64,000 bases of DNA, taken from NCBI RefSeq assembly GCF_019399895.1, contig NC_091883.1, positions 223,476 to 287,475 of the forward strand, read 5' to 3'. Shown here piece after piece: positions 42,901 to 55,700 of this stretch. The DNA comes from Cardiocondyla obscurior (Eukaryota > Arthropoda > Insecta > Hymenoptera > Formicidae). The notes beneath the pieces were generated by a model. That model had not been told where the DNA came from and searched no databases. It saw only the letters and a program-made list of their open reading frames with translations. The translations under genes and the position numbers were made by a program. How positions within the stretch are numbered: the first letter of the stretch is position 1; each line of letters starts with the position of its first letter.

Positions 42901-43980
42901 CTTAACGCGTTCTCTTCGTTGCTGTACTGCGGCTATATTTGGCTTATTTTGTAACGCGAGCGCGCTGACTGTGCACAATTGTGGCTCCGCTTCTATGTGT
43001 ACTGCGGGTGTAAGGAATGGCACGGCTGTGTCTCGTGTGTTTAATACGCTTATGGCACAAGTATTATTTTCAGGAGCAACTAGACAATTGCCTATGAACA
43101 CGCCGGGTTTAAGTTCATCGGCATATATTATTCCGATCTGGTTGCTATCGGTCACGGCCTGTACTATCGTTTCGCTTCTCGGTGGTAGCGTCGGGCGAAC
43201 GTATGGCTGTAACGGGATCGCGGCGCGATTAATTATCAAGAGTCTGTTTTCGACGTCATATACGGTACGTTGCGCTTTAAGAAAATCCATTCCGAGTATC
43301 CCATCGTACGCGATGGGAAATTCGTCGGGCACTACGTGCATAGTGTGCGAGATCGTGCTGTCTCGCAAGTAAATTAATACACGCGTCGTTCCTATCGTTT
43401 GCGCCTTATGTCCGGTCACGGCAGTTAGGGCCATCGATTCGGTATAGATCGGTGTATCGCCCTTTAGCTTCCCCACCTTAACGAGGGTGATAGCTGCACC
43501 GGTGTCTAGCAAGAACGTCATCTTCTCGCCCGTGGCTTGCAATACGGACAGGGTGACTAAGTCCAAATGACGATTTTTGTTGTCGTCCGAGATGTGTGAC
43601 ACCTGATAATCCCGCGCGGGCCGTGTCTCGTAACGGCGTGCTTCGTTATCTCCGCGCGTATCGTCATGTGTCGTTTGTCTCGTTGGCGCTCTCGCTCTCT
43701 CTTCCGGTACGGTTGAATGCACCGTGGTCATGCGTCGGGGTGTTCGCGGGGGAACTCGGTTATCGCGTCGTGCTCCTTGCGGTGACTCGCTGTCTCTTTT
43801 TAATCTACGACATTCTTCGCGCGTATGATACGGCTTATTGCAATAATTGCAGAACTTATCCGTGGTGCTAACTCGCGGTATATTTTCGGCCCTGAGCAAG
43901 CCGTACCTGGGCGCGTATCTGCCGGTGCGGCACAGAAATCCCGGGTGCCCCTGTCTGCCGCATCTATTGCATGTTGGCAC
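39950..43980 (-). pseudogene. Pol of gypsy element 2, split by a solo LTR and stops
   Basis: The longest open part (43980-41974, 668 codons) has two CCHC knuckles (CNRCGRQGHPGFLC and CNYCNKPYHTREEC), a protease (LLDTGAAITLV near 43510), and a reverse transcriptase with YLDDIVIYG near 42270. It ends at a TAA where element 1 stays open. After the solo LTR (41335-41873), RNase H (TTDASDHAIGAILSQ, TDHKPLIWLF) and integrase follow in another frame (41334-40508): zinc region HQGVTRTLHRIRLQ...CEQC, core CALDIVGPL. TAA at 40506-40508 interrupts; the integrase C-terminus is open at 40342-39950. Replication enzymes of an inactive retroelement. Confidence 0.88.
41335..41873 (-). mobile_element. Solo LTR (539 bp) inside gypsy element 2 pol, TSD ATCG
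   Basis: It starts TGTTGC, ends ACAACA, with ATCG on both sides (41331-41334, 41874-41877). Element 1 shows the uninterrupted pol at the corresponding place. Its left-end 30 bases resemble the LTR of element 1 (4510-4932), so it comes from that LTR family; the middle differs. Confidence 0.88.
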
Positions 43981-45111
43981 GGGGGGGGGGGCGGTTTGCC
44001 GGGGTGCGCGGAAAGTTTCGCTCGATGTACGCTCGCTCGTTATATGTGCGTATGGGTGCGCTACGCTGTTTCTCTTCCGCTGCCGCTCCTGCTATCGCTT
44101 CTTGTAACGTCCTGTAGTTTCGTGACCGGACGATTGTTTGTAAATGCGGCAACAGACCCGTCTGGTAATTGTTTAATACTTGCTTCTGAAGCGAGTTCCA
44201 TATCCCGCGTTTTTTGTCTGCAGAGTAGTTGGAGTCTTCGCTCAACGCGTCGTATAGCTCGGTTACCAACGTGTCGGCTCGGGTTCCATACGTTTGCGCG
44301 CTTTTCCCCGTGCGCTGACGTAGCTGATTAAATTCTAGCTGGAGGTGTGCTGTACCTCGTCGCTGTACGTAGCCTTCTTCAATTTCACGTATAAATTGCG
44401 CGAAATTTAAAATTTGTTTCGATTCGAATCGCGAGAGTGCTCCTCCCGTGAGTTTTGTATAAAGTATGGCCGCCAGTAATTCGTCCACGTTTTCCGGGTC
44501 TACTTTTCGCGCTGCATACTCGCATGCCTTGACAAACTTCTTCACTTTGCTTTCGCTCCCGTCAAACGTGAGTATAAAACCGATTGCGTTTTGCAACGTT
44601 AAATAATGCCGCGGGTTGTTAAGAGAATGTCAGACATCTTTTTGGGGCCGTCGCGGGGGTGGCACGGGGTGCTGCAATGAGTCCGCCGTTCTGTTCGCGT
44701 TCTCGCGCCTTCCCCGCCTGTAAGCGAGGGCTCGTTCCTATCGCCGTTATCGGTCATCATAAATACGAACCGCTGGTCTTCGGGCGCAAATATTTCGCTC
44801 ACTATCGATCCTATTGACGATCGGCGACTTTGATTACCGGGTTCCTCAACTTCTCGATAGTTCACAAAACTCGCGTTGCCAGAATACATGGGTACAGGGA
44901 GAGAGATTCCGTTTGTAAATTCGTATATTGCGCTATCGCGGTCCAAGATTTTGTCGTCTACTGTTATTTCGCGGATAAAACTTCGCGTTTGATACGTCGA
45001 TCTATACGAAATTTTTTTAAAGATCGGTTTTAGGTTTTCGGGCTCGGTAATGCCGTTCAACCAAGATAGGCGCGACGTGTGACAATGTAAAAGAAATTCG
45101 CCGCGGTACAT
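43964..45111 (-). pseudogene. Gag of gypsy element 2, two frameshifts
   Basis: The N-terminal part (45111-44599, 170 codons) and the capsid-like part (44596-43964, with LLAAILYTKLTGGALSRFES and QLEFNQLRQRTGKSAQTYGT) lie in different frames. The capsid part then shifts again into the pol frame inside an 11-base G run (43981-43991; C run on the sense strand). Element 1 has gag and pol in one frame, so these shifts are probably damage; slippage at the homopolymer is an alternative. Confidence 0.75.
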
Positions 45112-45501
45112 ATAATCTTATTCGCTTTTTGCCTTGCATGTATATATATAACTAACTTACAATAGCGCCGGTAACAGCATGCTGCTTGGTAGCTGATGAG
45201 TCGTGATGTTTTCAGCTTGGCTGCTCGTACGCTTCTCTGTCTCGTAGTCTGTCTGCTTGGCTGCTTATCTGCGTGGCTGCTGCTTCGTAGTTACGCTGGT
45301 CAGGGGATGCTCAGGTTTCACGTCTGGCTCTCCTTTGCCTCTGGTATTTTTCTATCTTCTCATTCATGAATGAGTTTTCATGAATTTTTTATTTGTTTGT
45401 TGCAGAGGTCCCGCATTACCAGTCAGACGCCCAGTAGGTGTGAGGGCGACGACGCAAGGGCGACTTAACTCCGGAGGGCGAATCCCACCGTTGCCACCAG
45501 T
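45112..45501 (-). other. Leader of gypsy element 2 with primer-binding site at 45479-45499
   Basis: The sense strand starts TGGTGGCAACGGTGGGATTC two bases inside the LTR, the same primer site as element 1 and complementary to a tRNA-Leu-like 3' end. The rest is untranslated leader. Confidence 0.65.
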
Positions 45502-45914
45502 TGTTGCACCGTGAGGGTGCCGTGGGGTTTGTTCTCCGGAGAAACGTGGTTAAAATGTCGTGAATAAAAATCGTCTTATGATATCTCAAATTTTCTTTTA
45601 TTTTCCTTCTTCTTACAAATGGCCACTTCGCACTAACTATTTTATTATAAATTCTACGCGTAAATCATGGTTGCGAATGACTGTCCGGGCCTCGGCTGCT
45701 TCTATATATTTCCTACTGTTGCTATGCCCAAAATTCATAGCAATCAGCGGAATCGCGGGTGGCAACCGCGACTGTTCTCGGACTTCGCGTCCCGGCCGGA
45801 AATGCCGGGTTACCTTGATCGGCGGTATTCTGCCGATCAAGTTAAACGGTCGCGCGCGTGCGACATTCCGGCGTTATTCCCGAGCCTCTGTTGCTAAGGG
45901 CTCGGGATAAAACA
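45502..45914 (-). repeat. 5' LTR of gypsy element 2
   Basis: The 413-bp segment has TGTTGC at its left edge and AAAACA at its right edge. It matches the solo LTR at 16113-16546 in reverse complement. Its outer edge joins the satellite array. Confidence 0.88.
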
Positions 45915-46745
45915 GTTTTTTGGCCATATGTCGGCTATTGGAGAAATTTAAAGGCTTGAAATATGCTCGTGTGCATCTCCGTTAAATGCCGCACAATGCT
46001 ACGTTGCCAAATTTTAAAAATATTTTTTTCGGTTTTTTGGTTTTATCTCGGCTACTGGTGAAAGTAGAAGGCTCGGAATAGGCCCGTGTGCATCTTCGAT
46101 AAGTGCCGAACAATGCTACGTTGCCAAATTTTAAAAATATTTTTTGTTGTTTTTTGGCCATATCTCGGCTACTGGTAAAAGTAGAAGGCTCGGAATAGGC
46201 CCGTGTGCATCTACGTTAAGTGCCGCACAACGCTACACTGCTAAATTTCAAAAATTTTTTTTTCCGTTTTTTTACCATATTCCGGCTACTGGTAAAAATA
46301 AAAAGCTCGGAATAAACCCGTGTGCATCTCTGTTAAGTACCGCACAATGCTACGTTGCCAAATTAAAAGAATTTTTTTTTCCATTTTTTGGCAAATTCTC
46401 GGCTGCTGGTAAAAGTAGAAAGCTCGGAATAGGCTCGTGTGCATCTCCGTTAAGTGTCGCACAACGCTACACTGCTAAATTTCAAAAATTTTTTTTTCCG
46501 TTTTTTTACCATATTCCGGCTACTGGTAAAAATAAAAAACTCGGAATAAACCCGTGTGCATCTCTGTTAAGTACCGCACAATGCTACGTTGCCAAATTAA
46601 AAGAATTTTTTTTCCATTTTTTGGCAAAATCTCGGCTGCTGGTAAAAATAGAAAGCTCGGAAAAGGCCCGTGTGCATTTCCGTTAAGTGCCGCACAATGC
46701 TACGTTGCCAGATTTTCAAAAATTTTTTTTTTGTTTTTTGTCAAT
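45915..46745 (+). repeat. Satellite array, left-edge subfamily (about 7 monomers)
   Basis: About seven monomers of roughly 117 bp share the backbone CTGGTRAAARTARAA...TGCTACGTTGCCAAATT. Where the core has CTGACGTCACCGCAC they carry CGTTAAGTGCCGCAC, and where the core has CACGTGGGC they carry CCCGTGTGC, so both palindromes of the core are missing. Two neighbouring monomers repeat as a dimer of about 233 bp (about 46225-46460 and 46458-46690). Confidence 0.9.
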
Positions 46746-49700
46746 ATCTCTGCTTCTGGTGGAAGTAGAACGCTGAAAATTGTTACGTGGGCATCTGCTG
46801 ACGTCACCGCACAAAGATTCGTTGCCAAATTTTCAAAAATTTTTTTTTTGTTTTTTTTCAATATCTCTGCTTCTGGTGAGGGTAGAACGCTAAAAATAAT
46901 CACGTGAACATCTGCTGACGTCACCGTACGATGATACGTTGTCAAATTCTGAAAAGTTTTTCTATCGTTTTTTGTCAATATCTCTGCTTCTGGTGGAAGT
47001 AGAACGCTGAAAATGGACACGTGGACATCTGCTGACGTCACCGCACGATGCTACGTTGCAAAATTAAAAAATTTTTTTTTTGTCTTTAGTCAATATCACC
47101 CCTACTGGTGGAAGTAGAACGCTAAAAATTGTCACATGGGCATCTGCTGACGTCACCGCACGATGCTACGTTGCCAGATAAAAAAAAATTATTTTTTTGT
47201 TTTTTGACAATATTTCTGTCCCTGGTGGAGATAGAACGCTGAAAATTGTTACGTGGGCATCTGCTGACGTTACCGCACGATGCTACTTTGCCAAATTTTC
47301 AAAATTTTATTTTTTGTTTTTTGTCAATATTTTCGCCTTTGGTGGAAGTAGAACGCTGAATATAGTCACGTGGGCATGTACTGACGTCATTGCACGATAA
47401 TACGTTGCCAGATTTTCAAAAACTTTTTTTTCGTTTTTTGTCAAAATCTTTGCCCCTGGTGGTGGTAGAACGCTAAAAATTGTTACGTGGGCATCTGCTG
47501 ACGTCACTGCACGATGTTACTTTGCCAGATTAAAAAAATTTTTTTTTTGTTTTTCGTCAAAATTTTTGCCCCTGGTGAAAGTAGAATGCTGAAAATAGTC
47601 ACGTGGGCATCTGCTGACGTCACCGCACAATGCTACGTTGCCAGATTAAAAAAAATTATTTTTTTGTTTTTTGACAATATCTTTGTCCCTGGTGGAAGTA
47701 AAACGCTGAAAATTGTTACGTGGGCATCTGCTGACGTCACCGCACGATGCTACTTTGCCAAATTAAAAAAAATTTTTTATTTGATTGTTGACAATATCTT
47801 TGTCCCTGGTGGAAGTAGAACGCTGAAAATTGTTACGTGGGCATCTGCTGACGTCACCGCACGATGCTACTTTGCCAAATCTTCAAAATTTTATTTTTTG
47901 TTATTTGTCAATATTTTCGCCCCTGGTGAAAGTAGAACGCTGAATATAGTTACGTGGGCATCTGCTGACGTCACCGCACGATAATACGTTGCCAGGTTTT
48001 CAAGATTTTTACATTCGATTTTTGTCAATATCTCTGCTTCTGGTGGGGATAGAAAGCTGAATATAGTCACGTGGGCATCTGCTGACGTCACCGCACGATA
48101 ATACGTTGCCAGATTTTCAAAATTTTTACATTTGTTTTTTGACAATATCTTTGTCCTTGGTGAAAATAGAACGCTGAAAATTGTTACGTGGGCATTTGCT
48201 GACGTCACCGCACGATGCTACTTTGCCAGATTAAAAAAATTTTATTTTTTGTTTTTCGTCAATATTTTTGCTCCTGGTGGAAGTGGAACGCTGAAAATAG
48301 TCACGTGGGCATCTGCTGACGTCACCGTACGATGATACGTTGTCAAATTCTGAAAAGTTTTTCTATCGTTTTTTGTCAATATCTCTGCTTCTGGTGGAAA
48401 TAGAACGCTGAAAATGGACACGTGGACATCTGCTGACGTCACCGCACGATGCTACGTTGCAAAATTAAAAATTTTTTTGTTTTTTGTCAATATCACCCCT
48501 ACTGGTGGAAGTAGAACGCTAAAAATTGTCACATGGGCATCTGCTGACGTCACCGCACGATGCTACGTTGCCAGATAAAAAAATTTTTTTGTTTTTTGAC
48601 AATATTTCTGTCCCTGGTGGAGATAGAACGCTGAAAATTGTTACGTGGGCATCTGCTGACGTTACCGCACGATGCTACTTTGCCAAATTTTCAAAATTTT
48701 TTTTTTGTTTTTGTCAATATTTTCGCCTTGGTGGAAGTAGAACGCTGAATATAGTCACGTGGGCATGTGCTGACGTCATTGCACGATAATACGTTGCCAG
48801 ATTTTCAAAAATTTTTTCGTTTTTGTCAATATCTTTGCCCCTGGTGGTGGTAGAACGCTGAAAATTGTTACGTGGGCATCTGCTGACGTCACTGCACGAT
48901 GTTACGTTGCCAGATTAAAAAATTTTTTTTGTTTTTCGTCAAAATTTTTGCCCCTGGTGAAAGTAGAATGCTGAAAATAGTCACGTGGGCATCTGCTGAC
49001 GTCACCGCACGATGCTACGTTGTTAGAATTTCCAAAATTCTTTTTTTTTTTTTTGTCAATATTTTCGTTTTTGGTGGAAGTAGAACGCTGAAAATTGTTA
49101 CGTGGGCATCTGCTGACGTCACCGCACGATGATTTTTTGCCAAATTTTCAAAAATTTTTTTTTTGTTTTTTGTCAATATCTTTGCTTTTGGTGAAAATTG
49201 AACGCTGAAAATGGTCACGTGGGCATCTGCTGACGTCACAGCACAATAATACGTTGCCAAATTTTGAAAAAATTTTTTATCGTTTTTTGTCAATATCTCT
49301 GCTTCTGGTGAAGGTAGAACGCTGAAAATGGTTACGTGGGCATCTGCTGACGTCACCGCACGATGCTACGTTGTTAAAATTTCAAAAATTCTTTTTTTGT
49401 TTTTTGTCAATATTTTCGTTCTTGGTGGGGGTAGAACGCTAAAAATTGTTACGTGGGCATCTGCTGACGTCACTGCACAATGATACGTTGCCAAATTTTC
49501 AATAATTTTTTTTTCGTTTTTTGTCAATATCTTTTTTTCTGGTGGAAGTAGAACGCTAAAAATTGTTACGTGGGCATTTGCTGACGTCACCGCACAATGT
49601 TACGTTGTCAGATTTTCAAAAATTTTTTTTCGTTTTTTGTCAATATTTCTTTTTCTGGTGGAAATAGAACGCTGAAAATTATTACGTGGGCATCTGCTGA

Positions 49701-52700
49701 CGTCACCGCACGATAATACGTTGGCAGATTTTGAAAAATTTTTTTATCGTTTTTTGTAAATATCTCTGCTTCTGGTTAAGGTAGAACGCTGAAAATTTTT
49801 ACGTGGGCATCTGCTGACGTCACCGCACAATGATTTTTTGCCAAATTTTCAAAAATTTTTTTTTTGTTTTTTGTCAATATCTTTGCTTCTGGAGAAAGTA
49901 GAACGCTGAAATTAGTCACGTGGGCATTTGCTGACGTCACCGCACAGTGATACGTTCCCAAATTCTGAAAAATATTTCTATCGTTTTTTGTTAATATCTC
50001 TGCTTCTGGTGGAAGTAGAACGCAGAAAATTGTTACGTGGGCATCTGCTGACGTCACTGCACAATGATACGTTGCCAAATTTTCGAAAATTTTTTTTTCG
50101 TTTTTTGTCAATATCTTTTTTTGTGGTGGATGTAGAACGCTGAAAATTGTTACGTGGGCATCTGCTGACGTCACCGCACGATGATTTTTTGCCAAATTTT
50201 CATTATTTTTTTATCGTTTTTTGTCAATATCTTTGTTTCTGGTAAAAGTAGAACGCTGAAAATTGTTACGTGAGCATCTGCAGACGTCACCGCACGACGT
50301 CCCGTGGTCAGATTTTCAAAAATTTTTTTTTGTTTTTCGTCAATATCTCCGCTTCTGGAAAGGGTAAAACGCTGAGAACTGTCACGTGAGCATCTGCTGA
50401 CGTCACCGCACAATGATTCGTTGCCAGATTTTGAAAATTTTTATTATCGTTTTTTGTCAATATCTATGCTTCTGGTGAAAATAGAACGCTGAAAATTGTT
50501 ACGCGGGCATCTGCTGACGTCACCGCACGATGATTCTTTGCCAGATTTTCAAAAATTTTTATTTCGGTTTTTGTCAATATCTCTGCTTCTGGTGAAGGTA
50601 GAACGCTGAAAATGGTCACGTAGGCATTTGCTGACGTCACCGCACGAAGATTCGTTGCCAAATTTTCAAAAATTTTTTTTTTGTTTTTTGTCAATATCTT
50701 TGTTTCTGGTGAAGATAGAACGCTGAAAATAGTGACGTGGGCATCTGCTGACGTCACCGCAAATGAAACGTTGCCAAATTTTCGAAAATTTTTTTTTCGT
50801 TTTTTGTCAATATCTTTTTTTGTGGTGGATGTAGAACGCTGAAAATTGTTACGTGGGCATCTGCTGACGTCACCGCACGATGATTTTTTGCCAAATTTTC
50901 ATTATTTTTTTATCGTTTTTTGTCAATATCTCTGCTTCTGGTGGAGGTAGAACGCTGAAAATGGTTACGTGGGCATCTGCTGACGTCACCGCACGATGTA
51001 CGTTGTCAGATTTTCAAAAATTTTTTTGTTTTTGTCAATATCTCTGCTTCTGGAAAGGTAGAACGCTGAAAATGTCACGTGGGCATCTGCTGACGTCACC
51101 GCACAATGATTCGTTGCCAGATTTTCAAAATTTTTTTCGTTTTTGTCAATATCTCTGCTTCTGGTGAAAATAGAACGCTGAAAATAGTCACGTGGGCATT
51201 GCTGACGTCACCGCACAATGATTTGTTGCCAAATTTTCAAAATTTTTTTCGTTTTTGTCAATATCTCTGCTTCTGGAAAGGTAGAACGCTGAAAATAGTC
51301 ACGTGGGCATCTGCTGACGTCACCGCACAATGATACGTTGCCGTTTTCAATATTTGCTTCTGGTGAGAGTAGAACGCTGAAAATAATCTTGACGTCACCG
51401 CACAGATTTTCAAAATTTTTTTTTTTCGTTTTTGTCAATATCTCTGCTCTGGTGAAAGTAGAACGCTGAAAATAGTCACGTGGGCATCTGCTGACGTCAC
51501 CGCACGAAAATTCGTTGCCAGATTTTCAAAATTTTTTTTTTTGTTTTTGTCAATATTTCTGCTTCTGGAGAAGATAGAACGTTGAAAATAGTCACGTGGG
51601 CATCTGCTGACGTCACCGCACGATGATTCTTTGCCAGATTTTCAAAATTTTTTTCGTTTTTGTCAATATCTCTGCTTCTGGTAGAAGTAGAACGCTGAAA
51701 ATGGTCACGTGGGCATCTGCTGACGTCACCGCACAATGTACGTTGCCAGATTTTCAAAATTTTTTTTTGTTTTGTCAATATCTTTGCTTCTGGTGAGGTA
51801 GAACGCTGAAAATTTTACGTGGGCATCTGCTGACGTCACCGCACGATGATTCGTTGCCAGATTTTCAAATTTTTTTTTATTGTTTTTTGTCAATATTTCT
51901 GCTTCTGGTGAAGATAGAACGCTAAAAAATGTTACGTGGGCATTTGCTGACGTCACCGCACAATGATACGTTGCCAAATTTTCAAAAACTTTTGTTTTTG
52001 TTTTTTGTCAATATCTCTGCTCCTGGTAGAAGTAGAACGCTGAAAATGGTCACGTGGGCATCTGCTGACGTCACCGCACAATGTACGTTGCCAGATTTTC
52101 AAAATTTTTTTTTTTGTTTTTTGTCAATATCTTTGCTTCTAATGAGAGTAAAACGCTGAAAAATTTTACGTGGGCATCTGCTGACGTCACCGCACTATAA
52201 TTTTTTGCCAGATTTTCAAATATTTTTTTATCGTTTTTTGTCAATATCTCTGCTTTTGGTGGAGGTAGAACGCTGAAAATTGTTACGTGGGCATTTGCTG
52301 ACGTCACCGCACGAAGATTCGTTTCCAAATTTTCAAAATTTTTTTTCGTTTTTTTCAATATCTCTGCTTCTGGAGAAAATAGAACGCTGAAAATGGTCAC
52401 GTGGGCATCTGCTGACGTCACCGCACAATGATACGTTGCCAAATTTTCAAAAATTTTTTTATCGTTTTTGTCAATATTTTGCTTCTGGTGAAAGTAAAAC
52501 GCTGAAAATAGTCACGTGGGCATCTGCTGACGGTCACCGCACGATGATACGTTGCCAAATTTTCAAAAATTTTTTTGTTTTTGTCAATATCTCTGCCTCT
52601 GGTGAAAGTAGAACGCTGAAAATAGTAACGTGGGCATCTGCTGACGTCACCGCACAATGATACGTTTCCAAATTCTGAAAAATTTTTTTTTGTTTTTTGT

Positions 52701-55700
52701 CAATATCTTTTTTTCTGGTGGAAGTAGAACGCTGAAAATTGTTACGTGGGCATCTGCTGACGTCACCGCACGATGATACGTTGCCAAATTTTCAAAAATT
52801 TTTTTGTTTTTCGTCAATATTTTCGCTTTGGTGAAGATAGACGCTGAAAATGGTCACGTGGGCATCTGCTGACGTCACCGCACGAAGATTCGTTGCCAGA
52901 TTTTCAAAATTTTTTTTTTTTGTCAATATCTCTGCTTCTGGTGGAAGTAGAACGCTGAAAATGGTCACGTGGGCATCTGCTGACGTCACCGCACGAATTT
53001 TTTGCCAAATTTTCAAAATTTTTTTGTTTTTGTCAATATCTCTGCTTCTGGTGGAATAGAACGCAAAATTGTTACGTGGGCATCTGCTGACGTCACCGCA
53101 CGAAGATTCGTTGCCAAATTTTCAAAAATTTTTTTCGTTTTTGTCAATATCTTTGTTTCTGGTAAAGATAGAACGCTGAAAATAGTCACGTGGGCATCTG
53201 CTGACGTCACCGCACGATGATACGTTGCCAGATTTTCAAAAATTTTTTTTTGTTTTTTGTCAATATCTCTGCTTCTGGTGAAAGTAGAACGCTGAAAATG
53301 GTCACGTGGGCATCTGCTGACGTCACCGCACGATGATTTTTTGCCAGATTTTCAAAAATTTTTTTATCGTTTTTGTCAATATCTCTGCTTCTGGTGAGAT
53401 AGAACGCTGAAAATTGTTACGTGGGCATCTGCTGACGTCACCGCACGAAGATTCGTTGCCAAATTTTCAAAATTTTTTTCGTTTTTTCAATATTTCTGCT
53501 TCTGGTAAAATAGAACGCTGAAAATTGTTACGTGGGCATCTGCTGACGTCACCGCACGATGATTCTTTGCCAGATTAAAAATTTTTTTCGTTTTTGTCAA
53601 TATCTCTGCTTTGGTGAAAATAGAACGCTGAAAATAGTCACGTGGGCATCTGCTGACGTCACCGCACAATGATACGTTGCCAGATTTTCAAAAATTTTTT
53701 TTTCGTTTTTTGTCAATATTTTTGCTTCTGGTGAAAGTAGAACGCTGAAAATGTTACGTGGGCATCTGCTGACGTCACCGCACGATGATTCTTTGCCAGA
53801 TTTTCAAAAATTTTTTTATCGTTTTTTGTCAATATCTCTGCTTCTGGTGAAGATAGAACGCTGAAAATTGTCACGTGGGCATCTGCTGACGTCACCGCAC
53901 AATGATACGTTGCCAAATTTTCAAAAATTTTTTGTTTTTGTCAATATCTCTGCTTCTGGTGGAAGTAGAACGCTGAAAATAGTCACGTGGGCATCTGCTG
54001 ACGTCACCGCACGATGATTCGTTGCCAGATTTTCAAAATTTTTTTTGTGTTTTTGTCAATATCTCTGCTTCTGGTGAAGATAGAACGCTGAAAATAGTCA
54101 CGTGGGCATCTGCTGACGTCACCGCACGATGATTCGTTGCCAAATTTTCAAAAATTTTTTTTCGTTTTTGTCAATATCTTTGCTTCTGGTGAAAGTAGAA
54201 CGCTGAAAATGGTCACGTGGGCATCTGCTGACGTCACCGCACGATGATTCGTTGCCAGATTTTCAAAAATTTTTTTTGTTTTTTGTCAATATCTCTGCTT
54301 CTGGTGGAGGTAGAACGCTGAAAATTGTTACGTGGGCATCTGCTGACGTCACCGCACGAAAATTCGTTGCCAAATTTTCAAAAATTTTTTTTTTGTTTTT
54401 TTTCAATATCTTTGCTTCTTGTGAAAATAGAACGCTGAAAATTGTTACGTGAGCATCTGATGACGTCACCGCACGATGATTTTTTGCCAGATTTTCAAAA
54501 ATTTTTTTTTCGTTTTTTGTCAATATCTTTGCTTCTGGTGAAGGTAGAACGCTGAAAATTGTTACGTGGGCATCTGCTGACGTCACCGCACAATGATACG
54601 TTGCCAGATTTTCAAAAATTTTTTTGTTTTTGTCAATATCTTTGCTTCTGGTGAAAATAGAACGCTGAAAATGGTCACGTGGGCATCTGCTGACGTCACC
54701 GCACGATGATACGTTGCCAAATTTTGAAAAATTTTTTTCGTTTTTTGTCAATATCTCTGCTTCTGGTGGAAATAGAACGCTGAAAATTGTTACGTGGGCA
54801 TCTGCTGACGTCACCGCACAATGATACGTTGCCAGATTTTCAAAAATTTTTTTTGTTTTTTGTCAATATTTTTTTTCTGGTGGAAGTAGAACGCTGAAAA
54901 TTGTTACGTGGGCATATGCTGACGTCACCGCACAATGCTGCGTTGTTTTCAAAAATTTGATTTTTGTTTTTTGTCAATATCTGCTTCTGATGGAAATAGA
55001 ACGCTGAAAATTGTTATGTGGGCATTTGCTGACGTCACCGCACGATAATTTTTTGCCAGATTTTCAAAAATTTTTTTTTTGTTTTTTGTCAATATCTTTG
55101 CTTCTGGTGAAGGTGGAACGCTGAAAATGGTCACGTGGGCATCTGCTGACGTCACCGCACAATAATACGTTGCCAGATTTTGAAAATTTTTTTATTTTTT
55201 GTCAATATTTTTGCTTCTGGTGAAAGTAGAACGCTGAAAATAGTCACGTGAGCATCAGCTGACGTTACCGCACAATGATACGTTGCCAGATTTTCAAAAA
55301 ATTTTTTTTTGTTTTTTGTCAATATCTCTGCTTCTGGAGAAGGTAGAACGCTGAAAATAGTCACGTGGGCATCTGCTGACGTCACCGCACGATGATTCGT
55401 TGCCAGATTTTCAAAAATTTTTTTTTTTTTTGTCAATATTCTCGCTTCTGGTGAAGGTAGCTGAAAATGGTCACGTGGGCATCTGCTGACGTCACCGCAC
55501 GATACGTTGCCAAATTTTCAAAAATTTTTTTGTTTTTTGTCAATATTTCTGCTTCTGGTGAAAGTAGAACGCTGAAAATGGTCACGTGGGCATCTGCTGA
55601 CGTCACCGCACGACGTCACGTGGTCAAATTTTCAAAAATTTTTTTATCGTTTTTTGTCAATATCTTTGCTTCTGGTGAAAGTAGAACGCTGAAAATGGTC

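Larger units (their letters stand above)
37404..45914 (-). mobile_element. Ty3/gypsy element 2 with env (errantivirus-like), 3' LTR not found
   Basis: It reads right to left: 5' LTR (45502-45914), primer site, gag, pol and a baculovirus-F-like env. The gene order matches insect endogenous errantiviruses. A 3' LTR matching 45502-45914 is absent to the left of env, where a palindrome starts instead, so the 3' end has been lost or rearranged. The 5' LTR edge abuts the satellite array. Confidence 0.88.
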
